DNA of 39,731 nt, taken from a virus. Both the position numbers and the translations under genes were made by a program. This document shows, one piece after another, positions 1 through 7,171 of the stretch. The notes beneath the pieces are model-generated. The model made no database searches. It saw nothing but the letters and a program-made list of their open reading frames with translations, and was not told the origin of the DNA. Location of the stretch: IMG/VR virus record IMGVR_UViG_3300003885_000035, positions 1 to 39,731 of that record, one strand, 5' to 3'. The stretch's first letter is position 1, and each line of letters starts with the position of its first letter.

Positions 1-91
1 CGATTTATCCCCCATACTTTTATAAATAGAAGAGAGGGATTTTTTTGGGAAGGAAATTATTTTAGGAGTTTATCCATTGGGATAGAGATCC
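1..91. repeat. Terminal direct repeat, left copy
   Basis: Identical over 91 bases to 39641-39731. This is what an assembler leaves when a circular or circularly permuted genome closes on itself, so the unique genome is about 39,640 bp. A real short terminal repeat of the virion DNA is the alternative. The repeat contains the 3' end of the HTH gene and, in the right copy, the leader of the RusA-like gene, so it is not a dedicated packaging site. Confidence 0.9.
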
Positions 92-269
92 CATAATGAT
101 ATGAGACAGCGGCATTGATTCTTTTTGCTACCTTGGGTTGGATCTTCCCACCTTTCAGATATTTGTAAACAGTCAACCGGCAAACATCTATAAATTTAGC
201 AAATTCCGTGATGGTAACATTGTTTCTCTGTAAGAATTCTTTGATGACTTGAGCGCTTTCTTGTGACAT
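57..269 (-). CDS. Small helix-turn-helix regulator
   Basis: A 70-residue protein that is almost entirely a DNA-binding domain. The segment TITEFAKFIDVCRLTVYKYL (about residues 19-38) fits an HTH of the Cro/XRE or excisionase kind, followed by a basic stretch. The ATG follows a good ribosome binding site (AGAGGAAAAATG). It is transcribed leftward and divergently from the nuclease gene at 349; operator-like repeats lie between the two genes and within this gene. By position it is the likely regulator of the early operon. No integrase or large CI-type repressor is visible, so a lysogeny role is not supported. DNA binding is inferred from the motif; the target is a guess. Confidence 0.7.
   Translation of the reverse strand: MSQESAQVIKEFLQRNNVTITEFAKFIDVCRLTVYKYLKGGKIQPKVAKRINAAVSYHYGISIPMDKLLK
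164..177 (+). promoter_or_regulatory. Operator-like site 1
   Basis: Sequence TGTAAACAGTCAAC inside the HTH gene. It matches the pattern TGTNAACAGTNAAC, also found at 285-299 (minus strand) and 905-918. Possible binding site of the small HTH protein; inferred from repetition only. Confidence 0.35.
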
Positions 270-284
270 TTTTCCTCTTTGATT

Positions 285-326
285 TGTTAACTGTTGACAT
301 TAATGGAGTCCCCTGTAATTGTCAAG
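285..326. promoter_or_regulatory. Divergent early promoters with operator-like palindrome
   Basis: Rightward: TTGACA at 294-299 and TAATTG at 316-321 (16-bp spacing), upstream of the nuclease gene. Leftward: TTGACA on the minus strand at 326-321, followed after 17 bp by a weak TAATGT at 303-298, upstream of the HTH gene. The two promoters overlap. A near-palindrome TGTTAACTGTTGACA at 285-299 covers the rightward -35 box, so a protein bound there would block rightward transcription. Its minus strand matches sites 1 and 3. Confidence 0.5.
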
Positions 327-348
327 GGAAACTTCAACGGAGGCGTCT

Positions 349-900
349 ATGGAAGAAATCAAAGAAGGATACACACGGGTATCATCAATTTTAGGTCAAT
401 GGAATCATTTAGCACATATCGATAAAGATGTATTAGCGAATAAGTGTCGCATCGGCACTAATGTGCATGCAAAGATTGGTGCGGAAATAGATGGAATATT
501 TCTAGACCTAGAGGCAGATGAAGAGGGTTATTTTGAAAGCTGGAACAAATGGCAAAAAGAAGAGCGTCTTGATTATAGCCAAATGATGACGGAGGAAAGA
601 TTTTACTGTGATGAATTAAAAATTACTGGGTGTGTTGATGCCATTAGAATAGAGGAAGAGAGAGGGACGCTTCTTGATTATAAGACGTCTGCGACTCCCA
701 ATAAAAGAATGTGGGCACTACAGGCTGCGTTTTATCACTACCTCGTAAAAAAGAGCGGTAAAAAGATCGAGGATGAGGTCTGGTTTATACATCTGAAAAA
801 GGATGGGAAGGTTGCAAAAGTATATAACTTCGAAATCACCCCTAAGCTATGGGAAGTGTGCGCATCCGCTCTTCATAGCTACCGGTATTTTAATGGTTGA
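349..900 (+). CDS. PD-(D/E)XK nuclease, RecB/Cas4-like
   Basis: A 183-residue protein with the ordered motifs of the RecB/Cas4 exonuclease branch: GTNVH (His40), G-C-V-D (Asp97), LLDYKT (Asp110 and Lys112, the D-x-K core), and Q-x-x-x-Y (Gln125 to Tyr129). Such phage enzymes usually act as double-strand exonucleases that feed a single-strand annealing protein. The ATG at 349 is preferred over an upstream TTG at 319 because CGGAGG lies 6 bases before it and the TTG falls in the promoter. It is the first gene of the rightward early operon, and the gene at 1198 is a plausible recombination partner. There is no separate N-terminal helicase, so it probably works as a stand-alone nuclease. Confidence 0.75.
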   Translation: MEEIKEGYTRVSSILGQWNHLAHIDKDVLANKCRIGTNVHAKIGAEIDGIFLDLEADEEGYFESWNKWQKEERLDYSQMMTEERFYCDELKITGCVDAIRIEEERGTLLDYKTSATPNKRMWALQAAFYHYLVKKSGKKIEDEVWFIHLKKDGKVAKVYNFEITPKLWEVCASALHSYRYFNG

Positions 901-904
901 CAAA

Positions 905-918
905 TGTAAACAGTAAAC
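905..918 (+). promoter_or_regulatory. Operator-like site 3
   Basis: TGTAAACAGTAAAC just after the nuclease stop codon, matching the TGTNAACAGTNAAC pattern at 164 and 285. TTGACA at 898-903 lies beside it, so it may control a second promoter for the genes from 993. Inferred from repetition. Confidence 0.35.
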
Positions 919-946
919 GCATACTACCAGATGTAGATAGAAAAAA

Positions 947-966
947 CCCCGTGTTTGAGCACGGGG
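947..966 (-). terminator. GC-rich hairpin with a T-run on the minus strand
   Basis: CCCCGTG-TTTGAG-CACGGGG forms a perfect 7-bp stem. Six A residues at 941-946 become a U-run on the minus strand, so in shape it is a rho-independent terminator for leftward transcripts. No leftward gene lies immediately upstream, so it could instead stop antisense readthrough or act as a 5' leader hairpin for the gene at 993. Confidence 0.45.
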
Positions 967-992
967 CAAGTTTAACACCCAGGAGTTAAAAC

Positions 993-1190
993 GTGAGCAT
1001 TAAATCTAATATACCATCCCCTTCTTTTTCAGATCTAGAAAAAGTTTTTGCTGAGCTCTCAAGGCTACAGCAAGAAAGCCTTTCTCATTTATTCGAGATT
1101 GCTGAAACCAAGCAAAGAATTCTAAAAGCCCAAGCTATTGCTCAAATTGAAGCAAAGGTTTATGCGGGTATAAGGAAATACTTTAAATAG
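993..1190 (+). CDS. Small helical protein, function unknown
   Basis: A 65-residue protein starting at GTG, with CCAGGAG 7 bases upstream. It is almost all alpha-helix by composition (from about residue 14), with Leu/Gln/Glu-rich heptads that suggest a coiled coil and a basic C-terminus ending RKYFK. It sits between the nuclease and the probable recombination protein, 7 bases before the latter, so it probably shares their transcript. I do not recognise a family. Confidence 0.6.
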   Translation: MSIKSNIPSPSFSDLEKVFAELSRLQQESLSHLFEIAETKQRILKAQAIAQIEAKVYAGIRKYFK

Positions 1191-1197
1191 GCGACTC

Positions 1198-2160
1198 ATG
1201 ATTGATACAAATGCAAGATGGGAATGGGATGTTCCAGAAGAAGAAATTGAAGAAGATAAAGAACTTTCTCTCTCGGAAGAGGAGGAAGAGGAAATTAAAT
1301 TTTGGGGTTATCAATCTCGATGGCCCGAAAAATCATTCGCTAAGGAGAATACAATGAACAAGATGATGATAAAAGAAGAAGTTACTACTGTGGAAGCGGT
1401 AGAACAAACACATAAGCTATGCCAAGTGCTTATGCAAACGCCTCATTATAAAAAAATGGGAGCGGAAGGTATATTTGCTATAGTTCAGAAAGCTAAAGCA
1501 GTAGGAGTAGATCCTCTGGATGCCTTGAATGGAGGAATGTTTTACGTCCAAGGAAAGGTAGAGCTCACTTCTACTATGATGAACGATTTGATCAGACGCC
1601 GAGGACACAGCATTACCAAAGATAAAAAAAGCGATGCGAACATATGCATTTTACATGGAAAACGCAGAGACAACAATGATACATGGTGCGAAAGCTTTTC
1701 AATTGAAGACGCCAAGCAAGCAGGAATTTACAGAAACCAGTGGCTTAAGTATCCCAAAGACATGCTGTTTGCTAGAGCATTAAGCAGGCTAGCTAGACAG
1801 CTTTTCCCGGATGTGATTAAGGGTTGCTATGTCGAAGAAGAGATTAAGCAAGCAGTGGAAGTGAAACATCAGCCACTCGAAGAAGTTGAGCAACCTGATG
1901 AGATAAGCTTAGATACAATGCAAGAAGCCATCGAAAACAATATCGACATCCAAGGAAAAGAGTGGTTAAGAGAATATCTTGAGTTTTGCAAGGAAAAAAT
2001 ACAGAAACCTATGCGAGAGGTATTGACAAGCTGGTTAGAAAATCCTGAGCCCTTTCAAAAACACTATGCAAACTGGATATCAAAGAAAAATCTTGACAAA
2101 ACTATTGAGATGCAAGAAAATGAGGGACGACAGCCTTCTTTATTTGAAGAGCATGCATAG
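1198..2160 (+). CDS. Probable phage recombination protein
   Basis: Up to 320 residues. The first 50 are very acidic (Glu runs). A conserved-looking core follows, from about residue 75 to 220, with segments such as AKAVGVDPLDALNGGMFYVQ, a charged loop with GKRRDNNDTW, and YPKDMLFARALSRLARQLFP. This resembles phage proteins found beside RecB/Cas4-like exonucleases and often labelled RecT-like; the name is inference. Two starts compete: ATG 1198 has only a weak AGG, while ATG 1354 has AAGGAG 6 bases upstream and would remove the acidic extension, giving 268 residues. Both forms may be made. A terminator follows the stop. Confidence 0.6.
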   Translation: MIDTNARWEWDVPEEEIEEDKELSLSEEEEEEIKFWGYQSRWPEKSFAKENTMNKMMIKEEVTTVEAVEQTHKLCQVLMQTPHYKKMGAEGIFAIVQKAKAVGVDPLDALNGGMFYVQGKVELTSTMMNDLIRRRGHSITKDKKSDANICILHGKRRDNNDTWCESFSIEDAKQAGIYRNQWLKYPKDMLFARALSRLARQLFPDVIKGCYVEEEIKQAVEVKHQPLEEVEQPDEISLDTMQEAIENNIDIQGKEWLREYLEFCKEKIQKPMREVLTSWLENPEPFQKHYANWISKKNLDKTIEMQENEGRQPSLFEEHA

Positions 2161-2178
2161 ATAGACTCCTAGTATTTA

Positions 2179-2204
2179 GGGCGCCCTAAAAAGCGCCCTT
2201 TTTT
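2179..2204 (+). terminator. Rho-independent terminator
   Basis: GGGCGC-loop-GCGCCC followed by TTTTTT, directly after the recombination gene. It ends the first part of the rightward early operon. Its T-run touches the stop codon of the convergent gene at 2203. Confidence 0.8.
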
Positions 2205-2532
2205 ATTGCTGAGGAGTTTTACGCGGCCTTCCGCGTTTTCCGGATGATGAGGAAATCTTTTTTGGAGCTGCTAAAGAAGAAATCAAATGAGAAACATTTC
2301 GTTCTTCAAGTCTCGTTTCAACAATCGTTGTTCGGATGGTGAGGTCTTTGATGTCCATACACACTTCTTGAAGATGTCTATCTACCATGTCAATTTTGTG
2401 TCCCAAATGAATAAGTAGTCCCTCAAGTTTTTCTGCATTTCTTTTTTTGAGAAAGGAGGAGCGTAAAAAAAATAATGTGCTGAGAATTATTCCAAATCCG
2501 AGCAATGAAATTTGTATCCAATGTGTGAGCAT
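2203..2532 (-). CDS. Membrane protein with C-terminal AT-hook
   Basis: A 109-residue protein with one transmembrane helix near the N-terminus (ISLLGFGIILSTLFFLR), a helical, probably coiled-coil middle with RTTIVETRLEERN, and a basic tail GKRGRPRKTPQQ. The tail matches the AT-hook core GRP flanked by basic residues, which binds the minor groove of AT-rich DNA. The pairing suggests a protein that tethers DNA to the inner membrane. The ATG at 2532 is chosen because TAGGG lies about 6 bases before it; a TTG at 2565 lacks a site. The coil and RLEER motif recall the membrane proteins at 10975-12573 and 19371. The function is inferred. Confidence 0.6.
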   Translation of the reverse strand: MLTHWIQISLLGFGIILSTLFFLRSSFLKKRNAEKLEGLLIHLGHKIDMVDRHLQEVCMDIKDLTIRTTIVETRLEERNVSHLISSLAAPKKISSSSGKRGRPRKTPQQ

Positions 2533-2610
2533 CGATGACCCTAGCAAAAGGTTTGAGGATAACAACTTCTTGAGATTTTGCCTAGACTTTTTTGGATAGC
2601 ATTCTTTAGG

Positions 2611-2783
2611 ATGGATTTACGCGTAAAGAAAAAGGACCCCACGACGAGGTCCTTTAAAAAGCAGGAGAAACGCGAAACACTTGAAATGAAACCTTTCCCT
2701 ACACAGTTTTGGAAAAATTAAAGGCGGAGAAGCCTTACAAACCAAACCTGATAACACAGATCATAGACAAGGGTTCGGATTAA
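2611..2783 (+). CDS. Possible -1 frameshift gene, ribbon-helix-helix-like
   Basis: Frame A opens at ATG 2611 and stops at 2719-2721. The -1 frame then runs open to TAA at 2781-2783. The overlap holds T TTC CCT in frame A phase, an X XXY YYZ slippery heptamer. Joined there, the product is 57 residues: a basic start, a short strand (RETLEMKPFP) and two helices (YTVLEKLKAEK, KPNLITQIIDKG), the layout of a ribbon-helix-helix DNA-binding protein. Weak points: AGG lies directly against the ATG, and the only downstream stem (AAGGC/GCCTT) is about 20 bases away. A sequencing indel or a dead gene would look the same. A hairpin at 2631-2655 (8-bp stem) lies inside the ORF. Confidence 0.35.
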
Positions 2784-2823
2784 GGTCAAGCTTCTCCTGC
2801 AAAAGTTTACAAAAGGAGAAAAA

Positions 2824-3771
2824 ATGAACTTTTTATCACTGCTCAACGCCAAAAACTTCTGCACATTTAATCGAGAGCTTGCTCATAAGATCGGCCTTCA
2901 TGAAGCTATTTTTTTGCATGCGGTAATAGCTCGTTATGAACAAAACAAAGATCGTTTAGTTTCTTTAGAAGGAGACGAGTATTTTTATTATACCGTGGAT
3001 GATGCCAAGGAAGATACCACTTTGGGTGACAAACCTCAGACAAATGCTATTAAAAAACTGATCTCATTAGGAATATTCAAAAAAAAGACAATTGGGCTCC
3101 CCTCAAAAAGACATTTTTCAATTAATTTAAAAAACTTAGGGGATCTTTTCGACGATAAAGAAATGTTTACTAATTCCTCCCAAAGGGCGGACCTAGGGAC
3201 TCCCAAAGGGCGGATATATGACCTCCCAAAGGGCGGACCTCACCTATATACTAATAAGAATAAGGAAAAGAATAAAGGGTCCAAGGTTTCTGAAAAACCT
3301 TCGACGCCACCTCCCGAAGCAGTTGAAACAGCACTCTATTTTCTGAAAAGGCTCCAAAAGCTTTTCCCGAAGATGAAAGATCCTAATCTGAATAATTGGA
3401 TATCGACGATTCGTCTTATGCATCAAAGAGATGGTCGTGAGTGGAAGGAAATAATGCAAGTCATCGATTTTGCCATGGACCACTCCTTTTGGTGCAAAAA
3501 CATTCTTAGTGCTGAGACTCTTCGAAAGCAATTTGATAAGCTTTATGCTCAAATGACACCAGTCACCAACAAAGGAACGATAGAGGTAGAAAATAAACAA
3601 AATGCTATGAGACTTCTTGATTACTTAAAATCAGAAAAAAATGGAAATCGTATCGTCCTGTATAAAGATTATATTTTTATTCCTGAAAAAAACGAAAAGA
3701 TAATGTATTCTGTAAATCCATCGATTTTTGAAGAACTATTAAGCAAATATTTAGGAGTAAAGAAAAAATGA
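2824..3771 (+). CDS. Phage replication initiation protein, O/DnaD-like
   Basis: A 315-residue protein with a strong ribosome site (AAAAGGAG, 6 bases). Residues 1-110 resemble a winged-helix initiator domain: HEAIFLHAVIARYEQ, then SLGIFKKKTIGLPSKRHFSI. A low-complexity linker at about 118-165 is encoded by the iterons. A C-terminal domain (about 168-245) carries W-x-x-x-I...DGREWKEIMQVIDFAMDHSF and ILSAETLRKQFDKL, a pattern shared by phage replication proteins that load the host helicase. As in lambda O, the origin seems to lie inside the gene. No phage helicase or polymerase is visible, so host replication enzymes must be used. Confidence 0.7.
   Translation: MNFLSLLNAKNFCTFNRELAHKIGLHEAIFLHAVIARYEQNKDRLVSLEGDEYFYYTVDDAKEDTTLGDKPQTNAIKKLISLGIFKKKTIGLPSKRHFSINLKNLGDLFDDKEMFTNSSQRADLGTPKGRIYDLPKGGPHLYTNKNKEKNKGSKVSEKPSTPPPEAVETALYFLKRLQKLFPKMKDPNLNNWISTIRLMHQRDGREWKEIMQVIDFAMDHSFWCKNILSAETLRKQFDKLYAQMTPVTNKGTIEVENKQNAMRLLDYLKSEKNGNRIVLYKDYIFIPEKNEKIMYSVNPSIFEELLSKYLGVKKK
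3177..3237 (+). repeat. Three iterons: probable replication origin
   Basis: The 15-mer CTCCCAAAGGGCGGA occurs at 3177-3191, 3200-3214 and 3223-3237, at exactly 23-bp spacing. Because 23 is not a multiple of 3, each copy is read in a different frame (QRAD, PKGR, PKGG), so selection must act on the DNA and not the protein. An AT-rich stretch follows at about 3242-3290. The layout of iterons inside an initiator gene, next to an AT-rich region, matches the lambda origin plan. Confidence 0.75.
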
Positions 3772-4196
3772 ATGAATGGACCTCGTCAAATAGTGCAAGA
3801 GAAGCAAGGCCCCCATCCGAACCCCATCCAGATTGCGAAAGCAATTACCAAAAATGGAGAAACTTATTCACGCCCACTTTCCATTCAGAAGCTTCTTCGA
3901 ATTTATCTAAAAATTTAATGAAATTAGAATGTAAAGTAGTTGAATTTTTTAGACACGGAGGGAAGGAAGTAAAACATGTTGTATTCAAACCAAAATTTAA
4001 ATGTTTAAATGGAGAAGAACTCCCTCCTTTTCAGGACACTCAAGATGTTTTCAATGTTTATCCAGGAGCGATTCCTTTATGTGTGCAAATATCTTTTGCC
4101 GATAAGAGAGGAAAACATTGTGCCAATATAAATTTTCAACAAAGTTTTCCTGGCTTCAAAAATGAAATGAGTTTTTATTTGAGGGCTGATGTGTAA
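3768..4196 (+). CDS. Hypothetical protein after the replication gene
   Basis: A 142-residue protein translationally coupled to the replication gene: ATG overlaps the upstream TGA (ATGA). The first 50 residues are Ser/Pro/Asn-rich and probably disordered. The rest alternates charged and hydrophobic residues in a beta-like pattern ending FYLRADV. No family recognised. Its place as last gene of the early operon suggests a helper in replication or takeover. Confidence 0.55.
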   Translation: MNEWTSSNSAREARPPSEPHPDCESNYQKWRNLFTPTFHSEASSNLSKNLMKLECKVVEFFRHGGKEVKHVVFKPKFKCLNGEELPPFQDTQDVFNVYPGAIPLCVQISFADKRGKHCANINFQQSFPGFKNEMSFYLRADV

Positions 4197-4353
4197 AGAA
4201 TGCGTCGATATCACGTTTTAGGCGGCACTGACGGCCTTTAAACGAACATGGACGTCCAACCTTTTAGGCTGGCTAAAATAGACGCAATTTGGCCCCTTAA
4301 AACGCAAAAATGCTAATCGATCATTTGATCAGGAAAAGTCAGTAAGAGCAACT
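4197..4353. other. Intergenic gap between convergent operons
   Basis: Early rightward genes and leftward fibre genes converge here. It holds a perfect AT-rich hairpin TTTTAG-GCTGG-CTAAAA (about 4261-4277) and a small GATCA/TGATC palindrome near 4319-4331, but no convincing T-run terminator. A reading frame from ATG 4192 is broken by two TAG codons and I do not call it. Confidence 0.4.
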
Positions 4354-5136
4354 TCAGGCCAATAAGATTCCGCTCATCCATGTAATAGAAGGAGGTGAGG
4401 CGGCAAAGCCAAAAAGATCAAGCGTTTTAGCGCCATTAAAAACTGCGAAAGTAAAGGAAACTTTATCTCCGGCAACCAATTGTATATGTGCACTTCCGTT
4501 AAAATTACACGTATTATTTGCTGTTTGATAAGTAGCGGGACTGAATTCAGCTATTCGAAAAACTCGAGTAACGCTTCCTGATGATCCAAAAGAGGCTATT
4601 AATCTCGTGTGCGCAGCAGAAATGCTTAATAAGTTTAAGGAAGAATTAAACAAATAAATCCCATCCACAGGAGCGGTAAAAAATGCCCCTCCAGAAGCTC
4701 CCAAGGTAAAATGACCGCCAATATTATAAACGCTTGTTAATGCTGTTCCTACATCAGTATCTCCCAATGTAAAACTTGTGCCATCTCCAGTTATATTACT
4801 ATCAGTGCTTGCTAAATATGCCTGAAATGCAGGCTGTAAAGGCATTGTCCTTTCGCCAGCTGTCGTCATGATCCAAGTATCATTTGTCCCAAGCGCGGTT
4901 CCCTCAGAAATTTTCAATTTATCAGAGTCGTTATTGTCGATTCCCATTTCAAAATCGGTAACTCCTGACACATTAAAATTGAGAGAAGGGTCCCCTGATG
5001 ATGCTCCTCCGACAGTAATAGTCTCTCTTGCAACCGAAGAGGCTGTGTTTGAGGGATTCGTGATGGTAAAAGTATTGGTTACTCCAGAAATTGAAGCACC
5101 AACTGTATTATTTATTGCGTTGTTTGAGTCGACCAT
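4354..5136 (-). CDS. Fibre tip protein with C1q-like domain
   Basis: A 260-residue protein. The first 110 residues are Ser/Thr/Asn/Gly-rich repeats typical of fibre shafts. From about residue 103 it has the C1q/TNF-like jelly-roll pattern: PAFQAYL, then GDGTSFTLG, then ASGGAFFTAPVDGIYLF. C1q-like domains trimerise and bind surface ligands, so a receptor-binding role is likely. The same domain occurs in the paralogue ending at 6233. This is the last gene of the fibre cluster; it starts at ATG 5136 with a modest AGG site. Confidence 0.7.
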   Translation of the reverse strand: MVDSNNAINNTVGASISGVTNTFTITNPSNTASSVARETITVGGASSGDPSLNFNVSGVTDFEMGIDNNDSDKLKISEGTALGTNDTWIMTTAGERTMPLQPAFQAYLASTDSNITGDGTSFTLGDTDVGTALTSVYNIGGHFTLGASGGAFFTAPVDGIYLFNSSLNLLSISAAHTRLIASFGSSGSVTRVFRIAEFSPATYQTANNTCNFNGSAHIQLVAGDKVSFTFAVFNGAKTLDLFGFAASPPSITWMSGILLA

Positions 5137-5143
5137 TTTTCGC

Positions 5144-6229
5144 CTACGTTATGATTAAGTTTCCGTTTGAACTAAATATTCTCCATGTTGTATCTGCCGT
5201 GATACATACCATTGCTATGCAATCTCCGACGCCTGTACTGCTGATATTTCCTCCTACGCCTACAGTAGAAGAGGATGCACCTATTAAAATTTGTTGAGCT
5301 GCATTTTGAGTAATTTGCCATCCACCAGCTCCTTCATTTACAACTTGAATTACACTTCCAAAAGCTGCTGTTAAAGGAAGAAGCAATCCAACTTGGGCAG
5401 CATTATTTGCCACATATCCATTATCAATGGCCATTTGAGTAGGACCTACTACGACAACTTCAGTCCATGTAAGCCCTCCTCCGGTTGAGGTAATAGTAAC
5501 AGTAGAGCCCGCCCCAGAAGTACTAGCCGATCCAGCTCCTACGACATTAAGATTGTTTGCTGCTGGAGTGGCTGCTCCTGCATCACAAGTATATGTTGTT
5601 GCAATTGTCGCATCGGCAGTAACTGTAACTGTATCACCTGCTCCAGAGGTGTCAATTCCGGCTCCTCCCAAAACGTTAAGAATATTTAATGCCGGCGTTG
5701 CAGTCCCAGCGTCCGTAACAAAAGAAGTAGGAACTGTGGGTCCAGAAGTAACTGTTACAGTATTTCCTGCTCCTGAGGTACTTGTGCCAGCTGTTCCTAA
5801 AATATTAAGAACGCCTGCTGCTGGAACGGCATTTCCTGCATCTGTTGTGTATGTATCAGCTACTGCGCCATCTAACACGAGGGTAAGAGTGTTTGTGCCC
5901 GGATTCCCAGTAAGGGTTAAATTCCCTGTAGTGAGAATATTAATGTTATCAGCCCCATCAGGGCCCACGGCACCTCCGGCGTCCCCAGTTATCGTGAGAA
6001 TTCCAGTCCCTGTAGCAGCCATTTGAATCCAAGTGCCGGAATTTACGGTTCTATCAACCATTATCCAAGCAGAATCATTAGCATCGTTTATCCAAATATC
6101 GAACACCTGAAAATTCTTATAATCCCCATTTGCTCCAGAAACAGGATTGCGTGCTGGATCGAGCCACTTCCTTACTGGAAAGGCATTTGTTGCTGGGTAG
6201 GTCAAAGTACTTTTATCTACAAATGGCAT
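5144..6229 (-). CDS. Repetitive tail fibre protein
   Basis: A 361-residue protein. Residues 1-75 form a compact N-terminal domain (TNAFPVRKWLDPARNPVSG, FDIWINDAND), likely the attachment part. Residues 80-250 hold about three degenerate repeats of 30-40 residues, each with LN-ILG/VLGG, then STSGAG-TVTVT. The C-terminal 100 residues are another beta-rich domain that differs from the C1q tips next door. The ribosome site TTAGGATAA lies in the last codons of the upstream gene, so the two are coupled. Confidence 0.65.
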   Translation of the reverse strand: MPFVDKSTLTYPATNAFPVRKWLDPARNPVSGANGDYKNFQVFDIWINDANDSAWIMVDRTVNSGTWIQMAATGTGILTITGDAGGAVGPDGADNINILTTGNLTLTGNPGTNTLTLVLDGAVADTYTTDAGNAVPAAGVLNILGTAGTSTSGAGNTVTVTSGPTVPTSFVTDAGTATPALNILNVLGGAGIDTSGAGDTVTVTADATIATTYTCDAGAATPAANNLNVVGAGSASTSGAGSTVTITSTGGGLTWTEVVVVGPTQMAIDNGYVANNAAQVGLLLPLTAAFGSVIQVVNEGAGGWQITQNAAQQILIGASSSTVGVGGNISSTGVGDCIAMVCITADTTWRIFSSNGNLIIT

Positions 6230-6232
6230 AAT

Positions 6233-7171
6233 TTATCCTAATAAATATCCTTGAAGATATGTCAATCCCTGAATACCTCCTATTTCTACAACTTTGGTAC
6301 TTCCTGATAGCTGTATAGTTCCTTGAAGAGTATCGGAAGCAGACATTTGATAAATCGTTGTCCCACCAACTACCATAAAACCCCCACTCGCGCTAACATT
6401 TCCAGGATCATTTTGAGCAAAACGATGAGTTGTAATTCCAGAGCCGGCAAAAGCACCAATAGTAGATGTATGAGATCCTGTGATACCATATAAATAAAAA
6501 TTAATGATGAACACATAAATACCATCAACTGGCGCAGTAAACAGGGCTCCCCCCGAGGCTCCTGGGGTAAAATTTCCACCAATATCGAATTCTTCTGTTA
6601 AAGCGGTTCCTACATCAGTGTCTCCTAAGGTATAAATAGTCCCATCTCCCGTTTCGTTTAAATCATCACTAGGGAGATAGGCGCTAAAGGCGGGTTGCAA
6701 AGGAAGAATGCGCTCTCCGCTAGACGTCATTTTCCATAAATTATTTCCGGTAGAAGGATCGGTGTCATCATTGATTTTCAATGCGTCCGAATCGGAATTG
6801 TCTACGCCAAGCGCATAATCTTGGCCGGTGTTTACATTGAAATGCACAAAAGGATCTCCTGTGGACGCTGATTGGGCAATGAGATCCAGTTGTGCAGAAG
6901 AATAATTTGCTGCCGTCGCATCAGTATTTGAAACCGTGAGAGCTCTTGTTGTTCCTGCCGATGCAGTAGTGAAAGTAAAATCTGCAGCTGCAGAAGAGCC
7001 AAAAGCAGGATCTGCTGCGGATGTCCCAATAAGAAGTTCTCCCGTGGTTCCTACTGCCAGCGGAGTTATCGCTGTAGTTCCAGATCCAACGAGTACGCCG
7101 AAATCAGTGAGAGTAACAGCGCCAGTTCCACCCTCAGCAACTATTTTCGGAGAAATTTGTTTATATGCCAT
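6233..7171 (-). CDS. Fibre protein with C1q-like domain, second copy
   Basis: A 312-residue protein. It begins MAYKQISPKIVAEGGTGAVT, a common start for phage fibre proteins, followed by a shaft of Ser/Thr/Ala repeats. From about residue 160 comes a C1q-like domain, PAFSAYL...GDGTIYTLGDTDVGTAL...GALFTAPVDGIYVF, closely matching the gene at 4354 (shared LGDTDVGTALT). The two look like a duplication with diverged tips, as expected if they bind different receptors. The start overlaps the upstream stop as TAATG. Confidence 0.7.
   Translation of the reverse strand: MAYKQISPKIVAEGGTGAVTLTDFGVLVGSGTTAITPLAVGTTGELLIGTSAADPAFGSSAAADFTFTTASAGTTRALTVSNTDATAANYSSAQLDLIAQSASTGDPFVHFNVNTGQDYALGVDNSDSDALKINDDTDPSTGNNLWKMTSSGERILPLQPAFSAYLPSDDLNETGDGTIYTLGDTDVGTALTEEFDIGGNFTPGASGGALFTAPVDGIYVFIINFYLYGITGSHTSTIGAFAGSGITTHRFAQNDPGNVSASGGFMVVGGTTIYQMSASDTLQGTIQLSGSTKVVEIGGIQGLTYLQGYLLG

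Noticed and set aside
4192-4349. Reading frame MCKECVDITF and beyond, broken by two TAG codons
   Set aside because: No ribosome site and no family resemblance; amber suppression elsewhere in the genome is not indicated.
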